Shown here in pieces: positions 32,161 through 44,350 of a stretch of DNA of 64,000 nucleotides. A program made the translations under genes and the position numbers. Location: assembly GCF_963676685.1 (NCBI RefSeq), contig NC_092346.1, forward strand, positions 32,501,133-32,565,132, read 5' to 3'. Below the pieces are notes generated by a model. That model worked only from the letters and a program-made list of their open reading frames with translations. It did no database searches and had not been told where the DNA came from. This DNA is from Mytilus edulis (taxonomy: Eukaryota; Mollusca; Bivalvia; Mytilida; Mytilidae). Position 1 is the stretch's first letter. Every line of letters starts with the position of its first letter.

Positions 32161-33550
32161 CATTGTTATAATCTTAATAGTCAATGTGTTATTGTTAGAA
32201 TCATAATATTAGTCAATGTGTTATTGTTAGAATCATAATATTAGTCAATGTGTTGTTGTTAGAATCATAATATTAGTCAATGTGTTATTGTTTTAATCAT
32301 AATATTAGTCAATGTGTTGTTGTTAGAATCATAATATTAGTCAATGTGTTATTGTTAGAATCATAATATTAGTCAATGTGTTATTGTTTTAATCATAATA
32401 TTAGTCAATGTGTTGTTGTTAGAATCATAATATTAGTCAATGTGTTATTGTTAGAATCATGATAGTAGTCAATGTGTTATTGTTAGAATCATGATATTAG
32501 TCAATGAGTTATTGTTTTAATCATAATATTAATCAATGTGTTATTGTTAGAATCATGATATAAGTCCATGTGTCATTGTTAGAATTATAATATTAATCAA
32601 TGTGTTATTGTTAGAATCATAATATAAGTCAATGTGTTATTGTTTTAATCATAATATTAGTCAATGTGTTATTGTTTTAATCATAATATAAGTCAATGTG
32701 TTATTGTTAGAATCATGATATAAGTCAATGTGTCATTGTTAGAATCATAATATTAATCAATGTGTTATTGTTAGAATCATAATATTAGTCAATGTGTTAT
32801 TGTTTTATCATAATATTAATCAATGTGTTATTGTTAGAATCGTGATATTAGTCAATGTGATATTGCTACAATCGTGATAGTAGTCCATGTGTTATTGTTA
32901 CAACCATGATATTAGTCAATGAGTTATTGTTTAAATCATAATATTAGTCAATGTGTTATTGTTAGAATCATAATATTAGTCAATGAGTTATTGTTACAAT
33001 CATAATATTAGTCAATGTGTTATTGTTCTAATCATAATATTAGTCAATGTGTTATTGTTAGAATCATAATATTAGTCAATGTGTTATTGTTAGAATCATA
33101 CTATAATTCAATGTGTTATTGTTTTAATCATAATATTAGTCAATGTGTTATTGTTTTAATCATAATATAAGTCAATGTGTTATTGTTAGAATCATGATAT
33201 AAGTCAATGTGTCATTGTTTTAATCATAATATTAGTCAATGTGTTATTGTTAGAATTATAATATTAGTCAATGTGTTATTGTTAGAATCATAATATTAGT
33301 CAATGTGTTGTTGTTAGAATCATAATATTAGTCAATGTGTTATTGTTAGAATCATAATATTAGTCAATGTGTTATTGTTAGAATCATGATATTAGTCAAT
33401 GTGTTATTGTTAAAATCATAATATTAGTCAATGTGTTATTGTTTTAATCATAATATTAGTCAATGTGTTATTGTTTTAATCATAATATTAGTCAATGTGT
33501 TATTGTTAGAATCATAATATTGGTCAATGTGTTATTGTTTTAATCATGAT
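32161..33550. repeat. 32-bp minisatellite, about 43 units
   Basis: Unit consensus TATTAGTCAATGTGTTATTG then TTAGAATCATAA. Sub-variants alternate (TTAGAATC or TTTTAATC; GTTATTG or GTTGTTG), giving short higher-order patterns. The period is not a multiple of three, so it is not coding. It ends in a retrozyme insertion. Confidence 0.85.
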
Positions 33551-33582
33551 ATCATTGACAGATATATTGTCGATTTTGATCT

Positions 33583-33630
33583 GAGCGTCACTGATGAGTC
33601 TTATGTAGACGAAACGCGCGTCTGGCGTAT
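33583..33630 (+). ncRNA. Hammerhead ribozyme 1 (type I)
   Basis: Conserved core CTGATGA (33591-33597) and GAAA (33611-33614). Stem II is GTC/GAC with a 7-nt loop TTATGTA. Stem III is two base pairs (AC/GU) closed by loop GCGC. Cleavage triplet GUC at 33620-33622, with predicted scission after 33622. Stem I pairs GCGTCA (33585-33590) with TGGCGT (33623-33628), including two G-U wobbles. All core residues expected for activity are present. Confidence 0.8.
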
Positions 33631-33934
33631 AAAATTATAATCCTGGTACTTTTTACTATTTACACCACTGGGTCGATGCCACTGCTGGTGGACGTTTCGT
33701 CCCCGAGGGTATCACCAGCCAAGTAGTCAGCACTTCGGTGCTGACATGAATATCAATTATATGGTCATTTTTATAAATTTTCTGTTTACAAAACTTTGAA
33801 TTTTTCGAAAAACTAAGGATTTTCTTACCCCAGGAGTAGATTACCTTAGCCATATTTGGCACAACTTTTAGGAATTTTTGATCCTCAATGCTCTTCAACT
33901 TTGTATTTATTTGGCTTTTTAACTATTTTGATCT

Positions 33935-33982
33935 GAGCGTCACTGATGAGTCTTATGTAGACGAAACGCGCGTCTGGCGTAT
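33935..33982 (+). ncRNA. Hammerhead ribozyme 2 (type I)
   Basis: Identical core and stems to the first: CTGATGA at 33943-33949, GAAA at 33963-33966, GUC triplet at 33972-33974. Cleavage at both sites would release a 352-nt RNA (33623-33974). Confidence 0.8.
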
Positions 33983-34012
33983 AAAATTATAATCCTGGTA
34001 CTTTTGATAACT

Positions 34013-36396
34013 ATCGACATCATTTTATTGTTAGACTCGTTATTGATCCACGTGTTATTAGTTCATGTGTTATGGTTGAAATCATGATTAGTAATAGTTT
34101 TATCGTGTTATTGTTAGATGTGTCATTAGTCATTATGTTATTGTTAAAATCGTGATATTATCGATGTGTTATTGATAGAATGATGATGTTTTTTATAACG
34201 TTTTGTTAAAATCATGATAAGTCATTATGTTAGTATTTGAATCATGCAAGATAAGGTTGTCATTTTGTCTCTGTGATAGTTATAGCTTCTCGATGTGCTT
34301 TCGTTAAAGTATTTGTTGTGTTACTTTATATATTATGAATTCGTATTCCATGTATCATTTGTCATTTTTTGTTGTTGCTCATAGTATTTCATTTCATAAC
34401 ATTATGTACTATGAATTAATATGATTATCAAATTTCAATTATTGGTAAACATTTTGTTCAAGTTAGTATCAGTGGTTATCGGATTTATCATTAGTCATTG
34501 GGTAACTGGAAGACAAAAAGATAGTTGTCGCGTTTTTGTGACTATTCTGTTGTTGTTAGTACATCGATTGTCATTACACTTTGTTGTTAGTACATCGATT
34601 GTCATTACACTTTGTTGTTAGTACATCGATTGTCATTACACTTTGTTGTCAAATTGGTCATTTTGTTATTGTCAAATTAGTCGTTTTGTTATTGTCAAAT
34701 TCGTCGTTTTGTTATTGTTGGATTTGTATCGCGCGGCAAAATGCAAGATGACTCGTTATTCATGTTCTTATTAACAAATGTATATTGGGTATAACCATGT
34801 CATCGACCATTAAGTTGTTGTTAGATTATCGCTAGCCATTTTATATATCTATCAATTATTACACATTCAACACACTGGTCATAGCATTATTTTAAAGTTA
34901 TTAAAAAAATTAGTTGACCATTATAGATGAGGAAAGATACATCGGTTATTGTCAGACTTGCTATTGATACTTATATATCAGATTTAGAATTAACGATGTG
35001 TTAACTACAGTAAATACAATGGTATTTTCATATTTTCGAATTTGTTATTATTGTGTTTTGTAACGTTATAATCATTATCGGCTAGGTTAAGATGTTACTG
35101 TTAGATCTACCGTTGGCCATTCTGTTATTGTCATATTTATAACTGATTATAGCCCAAATGTCAGATTTGTAACTGATTACCGGCCCTTTTGTCAGATTAA
35201 TAACTGATTATCGCCATGTTGTCAGATTTGTAACTGATTATCGTCCCTTTTGTCAGATTTGTAACTGGTTATCGTCTTATTGTCAGATTTATAAATTATC
35301 GTTGGTTAGTGTAATACTGTCAGGTATGTCGTTCGTCAATATACTAGTAAAATTGTCAGAATAATAACTGCTCATTGTGCGTTTGTCCAATTTATAATCC
35401 CTACCTTTGTAAAGTTTACTCCGGTATGCCATTTCTTTTTGGTCATTGTGTTGTTGTCAGATATATCGCTGGCAAGTATGTGCTATTGCCACCTTGGTAG
35501 CAGGTTATTGTACTTTTATAAGAATTATAACCACTGTTTATGCTAATTGATTACTAGTATATATTCCTTTGTATTTTGATACCTCCTTTGTCAGTCGTGG
35601 GTTCGTACTTTTATTAGATATATCGATCATTGGCTATTTTAAAGTATGTTTAATATTAGTCATTATCGCTTTGACATATTTAAGTTAGTCATTGTGTTAA
35701 TGTCAGCTTTACGTTAGTCATTGTGTGAATTCTCTAGGTTTGTCATTGTGTTAATATCAGAATTAAGTTGGTCATTGTGTTAATGTCAGATTTGAAATGA
35801 TAATTGTATTAATGTTTTGAGATGCTCATGGCGGTATGGCAGCTTTAAGTTTGTCATTGTGTTAATGATAAACTTTGCTGATAGACATATAGTTGCATTT
35901 TGCTTTTGGCTGCTTCCATTTACAACTGCACCATTGTGCTGTTTGCAACTGTTCCATTGTCCGTTGTTTAATAGCAGCTTTAATGTTGCTCATTGTGTTG
36001 TTTGCAGCTGTGTTAGTGCCATTTTTGTGTTGGCTACATTATCATTTATCATTGTGTTGTCTGCAGCTTACTATTGCCAGTTGTGTAATGGCATCAATTG
36101 CATTCCTCGTTGTGTTGTTTGAAGCTGTGTCAATTGTTCATTTTATGTTTGCCGCATTATCATTGCTTATTGTATTGTTTGCAGCTGTACCATTGCTCAC
36201 TATGTGTCGGCAGATTGAACATTGCTCATGTTTTGTTTGTAGCTGTTCCATTGTTCATTATAAACATGAAGTTTTATCGTTCCTCATTGTGTTATGGACA
36301 GATCTACAATTGCTCATTATGTGTCGGCAGATTGATCATTGCTGAATGTGTTGTTTGCAGCAGTTCCATTTCTCATTTTTTGTAGGCAACATTGGT
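34013..36396. repeat. Degenerate minisatellite region (28-33 bp units)
   Basis: No gene. Successive blocks of decayed tandem repeats: a clean 31-bp triplet at 34554-34650 (GTTGTTAGTACATCGATTGT then CATTACACTTT), TTGTCAAATTAGTCGTTTTG at 34650-34720, GTCAGATTTGTAACTGATTA at 35130-35290, GTCATTGTGTTAATGTCAGA at 35690-35800, and CATTGTGTTGTTTGCAGCTG at 35930-36370. Long frames at 35817-36385 are repeat artefacts. Confidence 0.6.
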
Positions 36397-37075
36397 GCAA
36401 CATTTCCTAATAAAGTGTTGTCAGTTTCGTATTCACTGAAATCATGCATTGTATATTCGGTTTTTAGGGTACGGTGCATCTTTGAACGTTACTCGTCTGA
36501 TATACAAATCGACTCCTTCTGTTTTAGAAGGTTAGTTATCATTCATCTTTTATTTTTCGACGTATCTTTGCTTATTGTATTGTTAGCAAATTTGTCTTTG
36601 TTCGTTTGATATTTTGGCAGATTCTGTTTTGTTCGCTAAGTAATTAGCAGATTTATCTTTCTTCAGTAAGTTGTTAGCAGATTAATCACTGCTTCAATGA
36701 TATTGGCAGAACTATGTGAGTTCATTGTTCATTGTGTTGCTTGTATGTTCACACATTAACCGTTGTTTTAAGGAGTTATCCATATAAAGATAGGATGATG
36801 TGGTATGATAGTTCATATGACACCTATCCACTTGGGTTATACAGTGCACTCTAAAAGATAACATCACCACGCACAAACAGCCATTTTGACACAACTATCC
36901 ACCATTTTGTTCCTTTCTTGCCGATTTTTTTTTTTTTACGAAATAATGAAATGAATAAAGGAAAATGTGTTTGTTAAAGGGCCACTTGAAGGCGCGGCAT
37001 TTTCTCATTGGTGTCCTACTGTCCTTGTGTTCTGTTCTTTGGTCGGGTTGTTGTCTCTTTTATACATTCCCTGTT
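36397..37075 (+). repeat. Segmental duplication, copy 1
   Basis: About 680 bp from TAATAAAGTGTTGTCAGTTT to TTGTTGTCTCTTTTATACAT is repeated with only a few differences at 39272-39680 plus 40914-41180. Here the site GATGTGGTATGATAGTTC is uninterrupted. No gene is recognised; a 60-codon minus frame (36712-36894) is not supported. Confidence 0.75.
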
Positions 37076-37915
37076 TCATTTTTGTTCATTGTGTTGTTTG
37101 CAGCTGTACTATCGACTGTTGTGTAATGGCAGCTTTTACATTGCTCATTGTTTTTTTTGTAGCTGTACCATTGTTCATGTTACGTTGAAAGAATTCTCAT
37201 TGCTTTTTTTGTGTTTTGCAGCTGTGCCATTGCTCTTTATATGTTGGCAGATTTATTATTGCTTAAATGCAGTTTTTCCGTTGTAAATTTTGTGTTCACA
37301 GGTTCATCATTATTCTTTGTTTTGTGTGCAGCAGTGTCATTGCTCGTTTTGTATAGGCCGTTGTTTCATTGTTTGTTTCGTATTCGCAGATGTATCGTTG
37401 CTCTTTATGTACTTGTATCTTTATCATTGCTCATTTTATTGGTTGTTGCTATACCACTTTCTTCTTTGCTGGTGGTCTATATTATTGGTGATCGTACATT
37501 GTGTTTTATGCAGCTGAATCATTGCTCTTTTTGAATTGGCAGTTTTGTCATAGCTGATTGTGTTTTTGTGGCTTTACCATTGTTCACTGTGTGTTGGTAC
37601 TTTTTTTATTGTTCGTTGTGTTGTATGCAGTTGTACAATTGCTCATTAAGTAATGGCAGATTAATCATTGCTCGTTGTATTTTGCCTGATCTACCATCGG
37701 TCATGTGTTGTATGCAGCTGTGTCAATTCTGATTATGTAATGGTAGCTTTATCATTGCTCAATGTGTTGTTTGCAGTTGTCATCTGTATCAAATCTGTGG
37801 AGACATCAATATAATTGATCATTGTGATGTTGGTAACTACAACAATGTTAATTGCTTTATAGCTGATTATTGGTTCGTTTATCTGCTACAATATTGTCCG
37901 TTGTGCTTTTTTGCA
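37076..37915. repeat. Degenerate minisatellite (CATTGCTCATTGTGTT-type)
   Basis: About 25 decayed units of 30-36 bp with GTGTTGTTTGCAGCTGT, ACCATTGCTCATT or GGCAGATTTATCATTGC, like 35930-36370. The open frames in 37008-37534 encode hydrophobic Cys/Leu repeats and are a consequence of the repeat. Confidence 0.55.
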
Positions 37916-37924
37916 ATTTTTCAT

Positions 37925-38430
37925 TGCAAATGATAAATAAAGTCAACAGTAGTATATTGCTGTTAAATAGTCATAAATCGATTGAGAGAAAACAAATCCG
38001 GGTTCCAAGCTAAAACAGAGGGAAACGCATCAACTATAAGAGGAAAACAACGAAACAACAGAAACATTGAAATGCAACAACAAACAAACGACAATGCAAA
38101 ACACACAGAAACGAACTATAAGATAACAAATGTCATTTTCCTGACTTGGTACAGGACATTTTTATAACAAAATGGTGAGTTTAAACCTCGTTTTGTTGCT
38201 AGCCCAACCTGGCGTTTTTATGGCAATGTTAAATAAACCACTAAAATGACAGCATTACATGACAGGATTACAGTACAAATAAATTCAAAAACAATCAGGA
38301 CAGAATAATACACAAATAAACAATATAATAGAACATTTCGACATGGTCCACAGAATAATAACGAATACGCAAAACAACCTAGGACAGCACACAAAAAACT
38401 GAACCACGAACTGTCCGTCATACATCTGTA
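37925..38430. repeat. Interspersed repeat (GTCATAAATCGATTGA type)
   Basis: Contains AGTCATAAATCGATTGAGAG, ACGAAACAACAGAAACATTG and ACACAGAAACGAACTATAAG. A second copy lies at 44095-44350 and a 3'-like fragment at 43450-43570. Non-coding; the frame at 37982-38167 is an artefact. From 38431 to 38890 the sequence is AT-rich and featureless. Confidence 0.6.
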
Positions 38431-38894
38431 TCAACACCACAAAAGTGACCTTACATGATATTTAAAAAAAAGGAAAGGATATAAATCAAGATTAGGTTTG
38501 TAATTATGTTATTTGATGTATTTTATAACAATTGCAATGTACAAGAATATTTAATATAGAATTGTGTTAGTAATAAGTTAATTAACTGTATTAAATAGCT
38601 ATGTTTGTATTTTTTCTAAATCAAACTGTAAAACAAATAACACCTTTATCATATATGCATGGCTCGTTGTTCTTTTTTTATATACTTATAGTCGTGCTCA
38701 TTGAGACGTCATTATGTTTCTAGCAAATATAACAAACATATCAAACTAATTTTGCTGATTTAGTGTACCATTATCTACCTAAGAAAATGTCTGTATCAAG
38801 CCAGAACTATGACAGTTGTTTTACATTAGTTAGATGAGTTTGAACTTTTGATTTTGCAATTTGATGAGGGTCTTTCATTTTTGAATTTTCCTTA

Positions 38895-39200
38895 GAGTTT
38901 GGTATTTTTTTTATTTACTCTTGTTAGTAGTTCTATGATTGGTCGTTGTGTTATTTTTGTTATTTACTTTTGTTAGTAGTTCTATGATTGGTCGTTGTGT
39001 TGAGTTTGTTATTTACGTTTGTTAGTAGTTCTATGATTGGTCGTTGTGTTATTTTTGTTATTTACTCTTGTTAGTAGTTCTATGATTGGTCGTTGTGTTA
39101 TTTTTGTTATTTACTCTTGTTAGTAGTTCTATGATTGGTCGTTTGGTTATTTTTGTTATCCACTTTTGTTAGTAGTTCTATGATTGGTCGCTGTGTTGAG
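38895..39200. repeat. 49-50 bp minisatellite, about six units
   Basis: Unit GTTAGTAGTTCTATGATTGG then TCGTTGTGTTATTTTTGTTA and TTTACTCTT. Units are nearly identical, so this array is younger than its neighbours. Confidence 0.8.
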
Positions 39201-39271
39201 TTTGCTGCATCATTGAAGTGTTATTACTGCTTACAATTTCTTTTGCGTATTGTTCTATCCTTCTTGGTGCA

Positions 39272-41185
39272 TCATTTCGTAATAAAGTGTTGTCAGTTTT
39301 GTATTCACTGAAATCATGCATTGTATATTCGGTTTTTAGGGTACGGTGCATCTTTGAACGTTACTCGTCTGATATACGAATCGACTCCTTCTGTTTTAGA
39401 AGGTTAGTTATCATTCATCTTTTATTTTTCGACGTATCTTTGCTTATTGTATTGTTAGCAAATTTGTCTTTGTTCGTTTGATATTTTGGCAGATTCTGTT
39501 TTGTTCGCTGAGTAATTAGCAGATTTATCTTTCTTCAGTAAGTTGTTAGCAGATTAATCACTGCTTCAATGATATTGGCAGAACTATGTGAGTTCATTGT
39601 TCATTGTGTTGCTTGTATGTTCACACATTAACCGTTGTTTTAAGGAGTTATCCATATAAAGATAGAATGATGTGGTATGACAGGGATCTCCATGGATGAA
39701 AATTGAACCATGGAGGAACTTTCACCATTACAAACCGTGTCTACGCTGTACAGTGTAGCGCGATCGGAAGTATTTTATCCCCCCATACAAGGAATGGTGA
39801 ACATGCTAATTCATGGCTTATTTAAATTATATTTATTTGAATTTTCATTATAGAATTAGAAGTATCAATATGTTCATTTATTGCCGTTTTTAACCATTCA
39901 AATGCCAAGTCTTCATGGTCCCCCCTTAGTCGAGAATGACCAAAAGCTGTCATGAGGGTCCCCATGTAGATTTCTTGTATTTTTGGTAATTGTTATGGGG
40001 GTTAAAAATCATATGATGTGGAGCTTATTTTTCATGGACACTGTCAAATTCAGAACCCATTACCGGTATAGCTGATTTGCAGCAACAACAAAACGATTCG
40101 TACGGGTTATGTAAAAGGTTAAAGAGATTTGTAAAGCAAATGAAAAGGTTTTTAATGACTTTATCTGACAAATTGATGCTGTGCAACATGCATCTTTCGA
40201 GTCTGAATAGAAACCGGAAACGCGGATGTATCAATTTGATTGTAATATACGAAATGAATTCGGAATTACGATACGATATTTCTTTCAGGAAATATTTATA
40301 AGTTTTTTACTTTTAAACTTTTAAAGTAGTTCTAAATTATCGTTACAGCAGTACTCGAGTTATTTGCGATGAAATAATATTTACTGTTTTGCGTCTTATT
40401 TTGTACTTCTTAAAAAAGGGGGATGCTGATTGCGTAAGTCAAAATAAAGCACGTGTTCGACATGTTAAACTGTTTTCTTTGTAACTGGATTATTAATTTA
40501 TTTATTTAATCTAAATTATCATAATCATTTGCTGTAATTTAATTGATTCAATTCGACAAATGGATCGTCTATCCACAGATAGTATTCTCCTGTCTGGTTT
40601 GTTGATCTACCTGTACAAGCTCAGGTACAAGTGATTAGCGATCTTAATCCGGCTATCCCTCAGGCGTTAGAACTGTGTTGGATTATAACATAAAAAGCCT
40701 AAGGGTTATGCAATTACATGCATTTGATTATAATTGATAAAAAAAATGGCGTCGGGCTACAAAAAAGGATGAAGTTTTGAACGATGGCGGAAGACAATTT
40801 AACGATGGCGCAAGACAATTTAACGATGGGGCGAGTCATTTGACGATGGCGCAACACATTTGAACGATGGCGGGGCGCCATCGTTAAACAGGCCATGGAG
40901 ATCCCTGGTATGATAGTCCATATGACAACTATCCATTTGGACCATACAGTCGCTCTGAAAGAGAACAACACCACGCACTAACAGCCATTTTGACACAACT
41001 ATCCACCATTTTGTTCCTTTCTTGCCGATTATTTTTTTTACGAAATAATGAAATGAATAAAAGGAAAATGTGTTTGTTAAAGGGCCAGTTGAAGGCGCGG
41101 CATTTTCTCATTGGTGTCCTTCTGTCCTTGTGTTCTGTTCTTTGGTCGGGTTGTTGTCTCTTTAATACATTCCCTGTTTCCGTTC
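39272..41185 (+). repeat. Segmental duplication, copy 2, split by a TIR element
   Basis: 39272-39680 and 40914-41180 together match 36397-37075. The interruption is the element at 39681-40907. The two copies lie in direct orientation about 2.9 kb apart. Confidence 0.75.
39681..40907. mobile_element. 1.2 kb TIR element with 6-bp target duplication GTATGA
   Basis: Termini CAGGGATCTCCATGG and CCATGGAGATCCCTG are perfect inverted repeats. GTATGA flanks both ends (39675-39680, 40908-40913), and the related sequence at 36796-36815 has a single GTATGA, a true empty site. Near the 3' end are five AACGATGGCG-like subterminal repeats and a 23-nt palindrome (AACGATGGCG, GGG, CGCCATCGTT). Internal frames (40077-40301 plus, 40025-40234 minus) show no transposase. 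CAGGG termini recall hAT elements, but hAT duplications are usually 8 bp, so the superfamily is open. Confidence 0.8.
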
Positions 41186-41199
41186 TCGTTTTTATTGGA

Positions 41200-43449
41200 C
41201 TGCAAATAGAATCGTACATTATATTAGAAGATTCGATAACTGTTTTGTTTTTGTTTTTGTAGAACCATTGAATTCATGTTGCCATTAAAACATAATCTAA
41301 GCTTACGGATCCCGAGCAAATTTGTCATTTCTTGTGTTGCTATGCATATAGATCCGTTTTCTTTACATTTTTCCTCTTGTCATAGGCGGAGTGTATTTCA
41401 TTGCTTTCAAATAGTTGAAATGATTTTAGTTTGATTAAGTTATTTATACAATCATAAAAATTACTTTTATTTGAGGGATGGACGTAACTTGAAGCAAAAC
41501 CTCTGTTATCCAGGGTTTTTGACAGCGTGCTGATCGTCATTGAATATTTTTGTAGACTTCAATGATTCATATATTTATTAACCAAAGTATACGGCATTGG
41601 AAGACTAGAATTCCTCAAACTAAATCAACAAATAAGACAAGAAATGCAAAAGCAAAATAATAAATAATGAACAGAAAGATTTCGAAATAAAAACCTCAGG
41701 CTCTTGTGAGACAGACTTCGCTTACTGAGACCAATGCGTCCACTTTATTAAAACTTCCCTATCAAACTAAGAACTTTGTCATGGCAATTAATTGGAATTT
41801 ATTATTGGTTATTTTGATTTTTCTATATTATTTAAGGGGCTTTGACTTGTTCTTTCGCATTTGCTGTTGTCCGCAGCTTTTCTGTAGCACTATATGTTGC
41901 TAGGTAGAGCTAATATGTATACTCAAAGTTTGTTTTTAACGGGCCAATTGTCCAACTGGGAGCTCTATATCTTGCTATCGGATTAAATCTTTGGATACGC
42001 GCTTCCTTGTTCGTCTTTACCTAAGCTTTGGTTGATATGAGGTCAGACTTGTGCCTCGGTCTAAAATGAGGTCGTCTACTAGAATTGATATAGGAAGATG
42101 TGGTGTGAGTGCCAATGAGACAACTCTCCATACAAATAGTTTTTTATGGACCAACGTTTTCAGCTATAGTCAGTGATGCCAGTGATGTTGCTTCGCATCA
42201 CACACAAGTCAGCTCCTTCTGTTCTGAAATTCAAGTTTTTAGCATAAGAAATAGATACATTTTGTGACCTGCTTTATTTATCTATTTAAGATAATATTTA
42301 TCTAATAAATTATTTATTTATTTATTGTCTTTTTTTTTCATTCTTTTTTTTTCTTCTACTTTTTTTTCAATTTTCTTGCTTTTTAACTAATTGTTTATAT
42401 AATTATTCATTTAGTTATTTTTATTCATTTATTTCACTTTCTTTAACTAATTCTTTATATATCTATTTAGAAATTTATATATTTATTTTCATTTTGATGT
42501 TCAGTGGTTTGGTCCTAGACATTCTTGTATCATAAATTTTTGGACGTTAGCGTTAAACAATAAATTATCTTTGTTCAATATGTTGTAACCTCTGTTTAAT
42601 TTAGACATCAAAGTGTCGTCTGTTCAATGGTGTTCAATTCTAAAACGTCAACAAATCTTTTTTTCAAATCTAAACCTTTTTTTAATTTGATGACGTGTAT
42701 CATAAGTATTTAATTTAATCAGATAACTTGGAGTGATAAAAGAAACAAGAAAAGGACCGATTCAAATCGGAAGTTTATAAATACTACTTTGAATTTTGAT
42801 ATTTGGTCGGTTATAGTGTACAGTGGGTGCAGACGGGCTATAAAAATACCTAGGCGTTTATAATTAGTTATGCTGCATGGCGATGACTGAATGTGCTTAG
42901 CACCATTTTTAATTTTCAATGCAAATGACCACTTTCATAAAGAGATGTTTATCATATAACGATATGCGATAAGGTGTATCATTTTCAAAGCTTCGATTTA
43001 AAAACGTTATTAACGAAAGGTTTTAATTTTCACTGCTTCGGGTCCTTTTTTTTTAATTATTTGATCAAATCTATAATGAGTTTTTGGAAAATAAAGTTTG
43101 TATATGATTTTGATAAGGGAGATCAATCATCGACGCTTGTTTTGGTTCTTTGAGATGGGTACCGAAAGTAAAGTAAATAAACATTCGGGACTGATCTACT
43201 CAGTAATCTAAGGCCAAACGTGTGGTTTTCTTTGTTTTACATCAGGTTTTTAATGATCTCCAAAAAGGAAAAAAAATGAAATTGAGTAAAAGTAAAATGC
43301 AGGGTTTTTTAAGAACATATTTGAAATTTAGTGATATGTTTATGTCTTGGACTGATTTTAAAGTGCACGAAAAACGAAAAATAACAAAAATATCGAACCT
43401 CAAAGAAATCCAAATCGGAAAGTCCCTTATCAAATGGTAAAATCCATAG
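41200..43449. other. AT-rich stretch, no recognisable gene
   Basis: A short fragment of the CATACCACATCT repeat (reverse) lies at 42095-42140. 42290-42500 is low-complexity TTTA/T-run sequence. The frame at 43222-43440 (72 codons, Lys-rich) has no recognisable domain and is not called. Confidence 0.5.
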
Positions 43450-44350
43450 CTCAAACAGTCAAACGAAATATGGAAAAAAACCTCATATTCCTGACTTGAT
43501 ATGTAGAAACTTTTAGATTAAAACTGGTTTTGTAGCTAGCTAAACCTCTCACTTCTATGACATTCGCTTAAGGTAGATCATAAGTATATACTTTTGGAGA
43601 ACGATTTTTCTTATAATTATCAAAAATGAAGATTTTAATAAAGGCTTTTTTTTCTCAAAAATATGATAAAAAAGAATGAGTCGCCGCGCCATTTTTCAAG
43701 CTATGAGTCGTTGAAAATTGCCTAAATTTGGTTAGATTGTTCATGTAAAAACCCATTTATGTGCATAAAAAAAATGAATGATGTTGTCAGAACTGTTCGC
43801 TATTGACGACAAAATATTACGGAATCGTCTGCAAAGTCCAGCAATGTCGGACATATATAAATAAGTTCTGTAAAACCCGTTTCTCGATCACGTCCAATTT
43901 TATTCAAATTGATTTAACATAACTCGAAAACAAAACTAAACAAAAAACTGAAGTATTTCATATAGGTAAACACGTAGACCTGGTGTCTATATCACTTGCA
44001 TCCGTTTTAGTAAAGTTACTTACTAAAGAGTATATAATTTACTTATGTTAATACTCGCTGATCATTTATAGGGCTGGAAATGTACTATTAATAAAAGCAA
44101 CAGTAGTATACCGCGGTTCGAAAGTCATAAATCGATTGAAAGAAAAAACAAATCCGGGTTACAAACGGCTTAAACCGAGAGAAACACATCAAATATAAGA
44201 TGAAAATAACGAAACAACAGAAACACTGAAGTGTACAAAAAACAAACGACAATGCAACATACACAGAAACGAACTATAAGATAACAACTGCTCTTTTCCT
44301 TGATATAGGACATTTTAAGAAAAAAATGTTGGGTTGAACCTAGTTTTGTG
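43450..44350. repeat. Two fragments of the GTCATAAATCGATTGA repeat with unique DNA between
   Basis: 43450-43570 (CCTCATATTCCTGACTTGAT, TTTTGTAGCTAGCTAAACCT) and 44095-44350 (GTCATAAATCGATTGAAAGA, ACGAACTATAAGATAACAAC, TAGTTTTGTGGCTAGCTCG) belong to the family at 37925-38430. Between them there is no gene. Confidence 0.5.

Larger units (their letters stand above)
33575..34012 (+). mobile_element. Retrozyme: 352-nt unit bounded by two hammerhead ribozymes
   Basis: The block TTTTGATCTGAGCGTC... to ...AATCCTGGTACTTTT occurs twice, 352 bases apart, around a unit containing CCACTGGGTCGATGCCACTG and CAGCACTTCGGTGCTGACAT. Each copy folds as a hammerhead (listed separately). A dimeric array of small units with one hammerhead per unit and no protein is the structure reported for metazoan retrozymes, whose RNA self-cleaves and circularises. 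Flanking TCGA at 33570-33573 and 34013-34016 may be a 4-bp target duplication. It is inserted at the end of the 32-bp minisatellite. Mobilisation would need a reverse transcriptase in trans. Confidence 0.75.

Noticed and set aside
32161-33550. CRISPR-like regular array
   Set aside because: Units are contiguous with no unique spacers, AT-rich, and in a eukaryotic genome; it is a minisatellite.
35817-37534. Hydrophobic Cys/Leu-rich frames resembling membrane proteins
   Set aside because: They follow decayed CATTGTGTTGTTTGCAGC repeats in overlapping frames, with no stable product.
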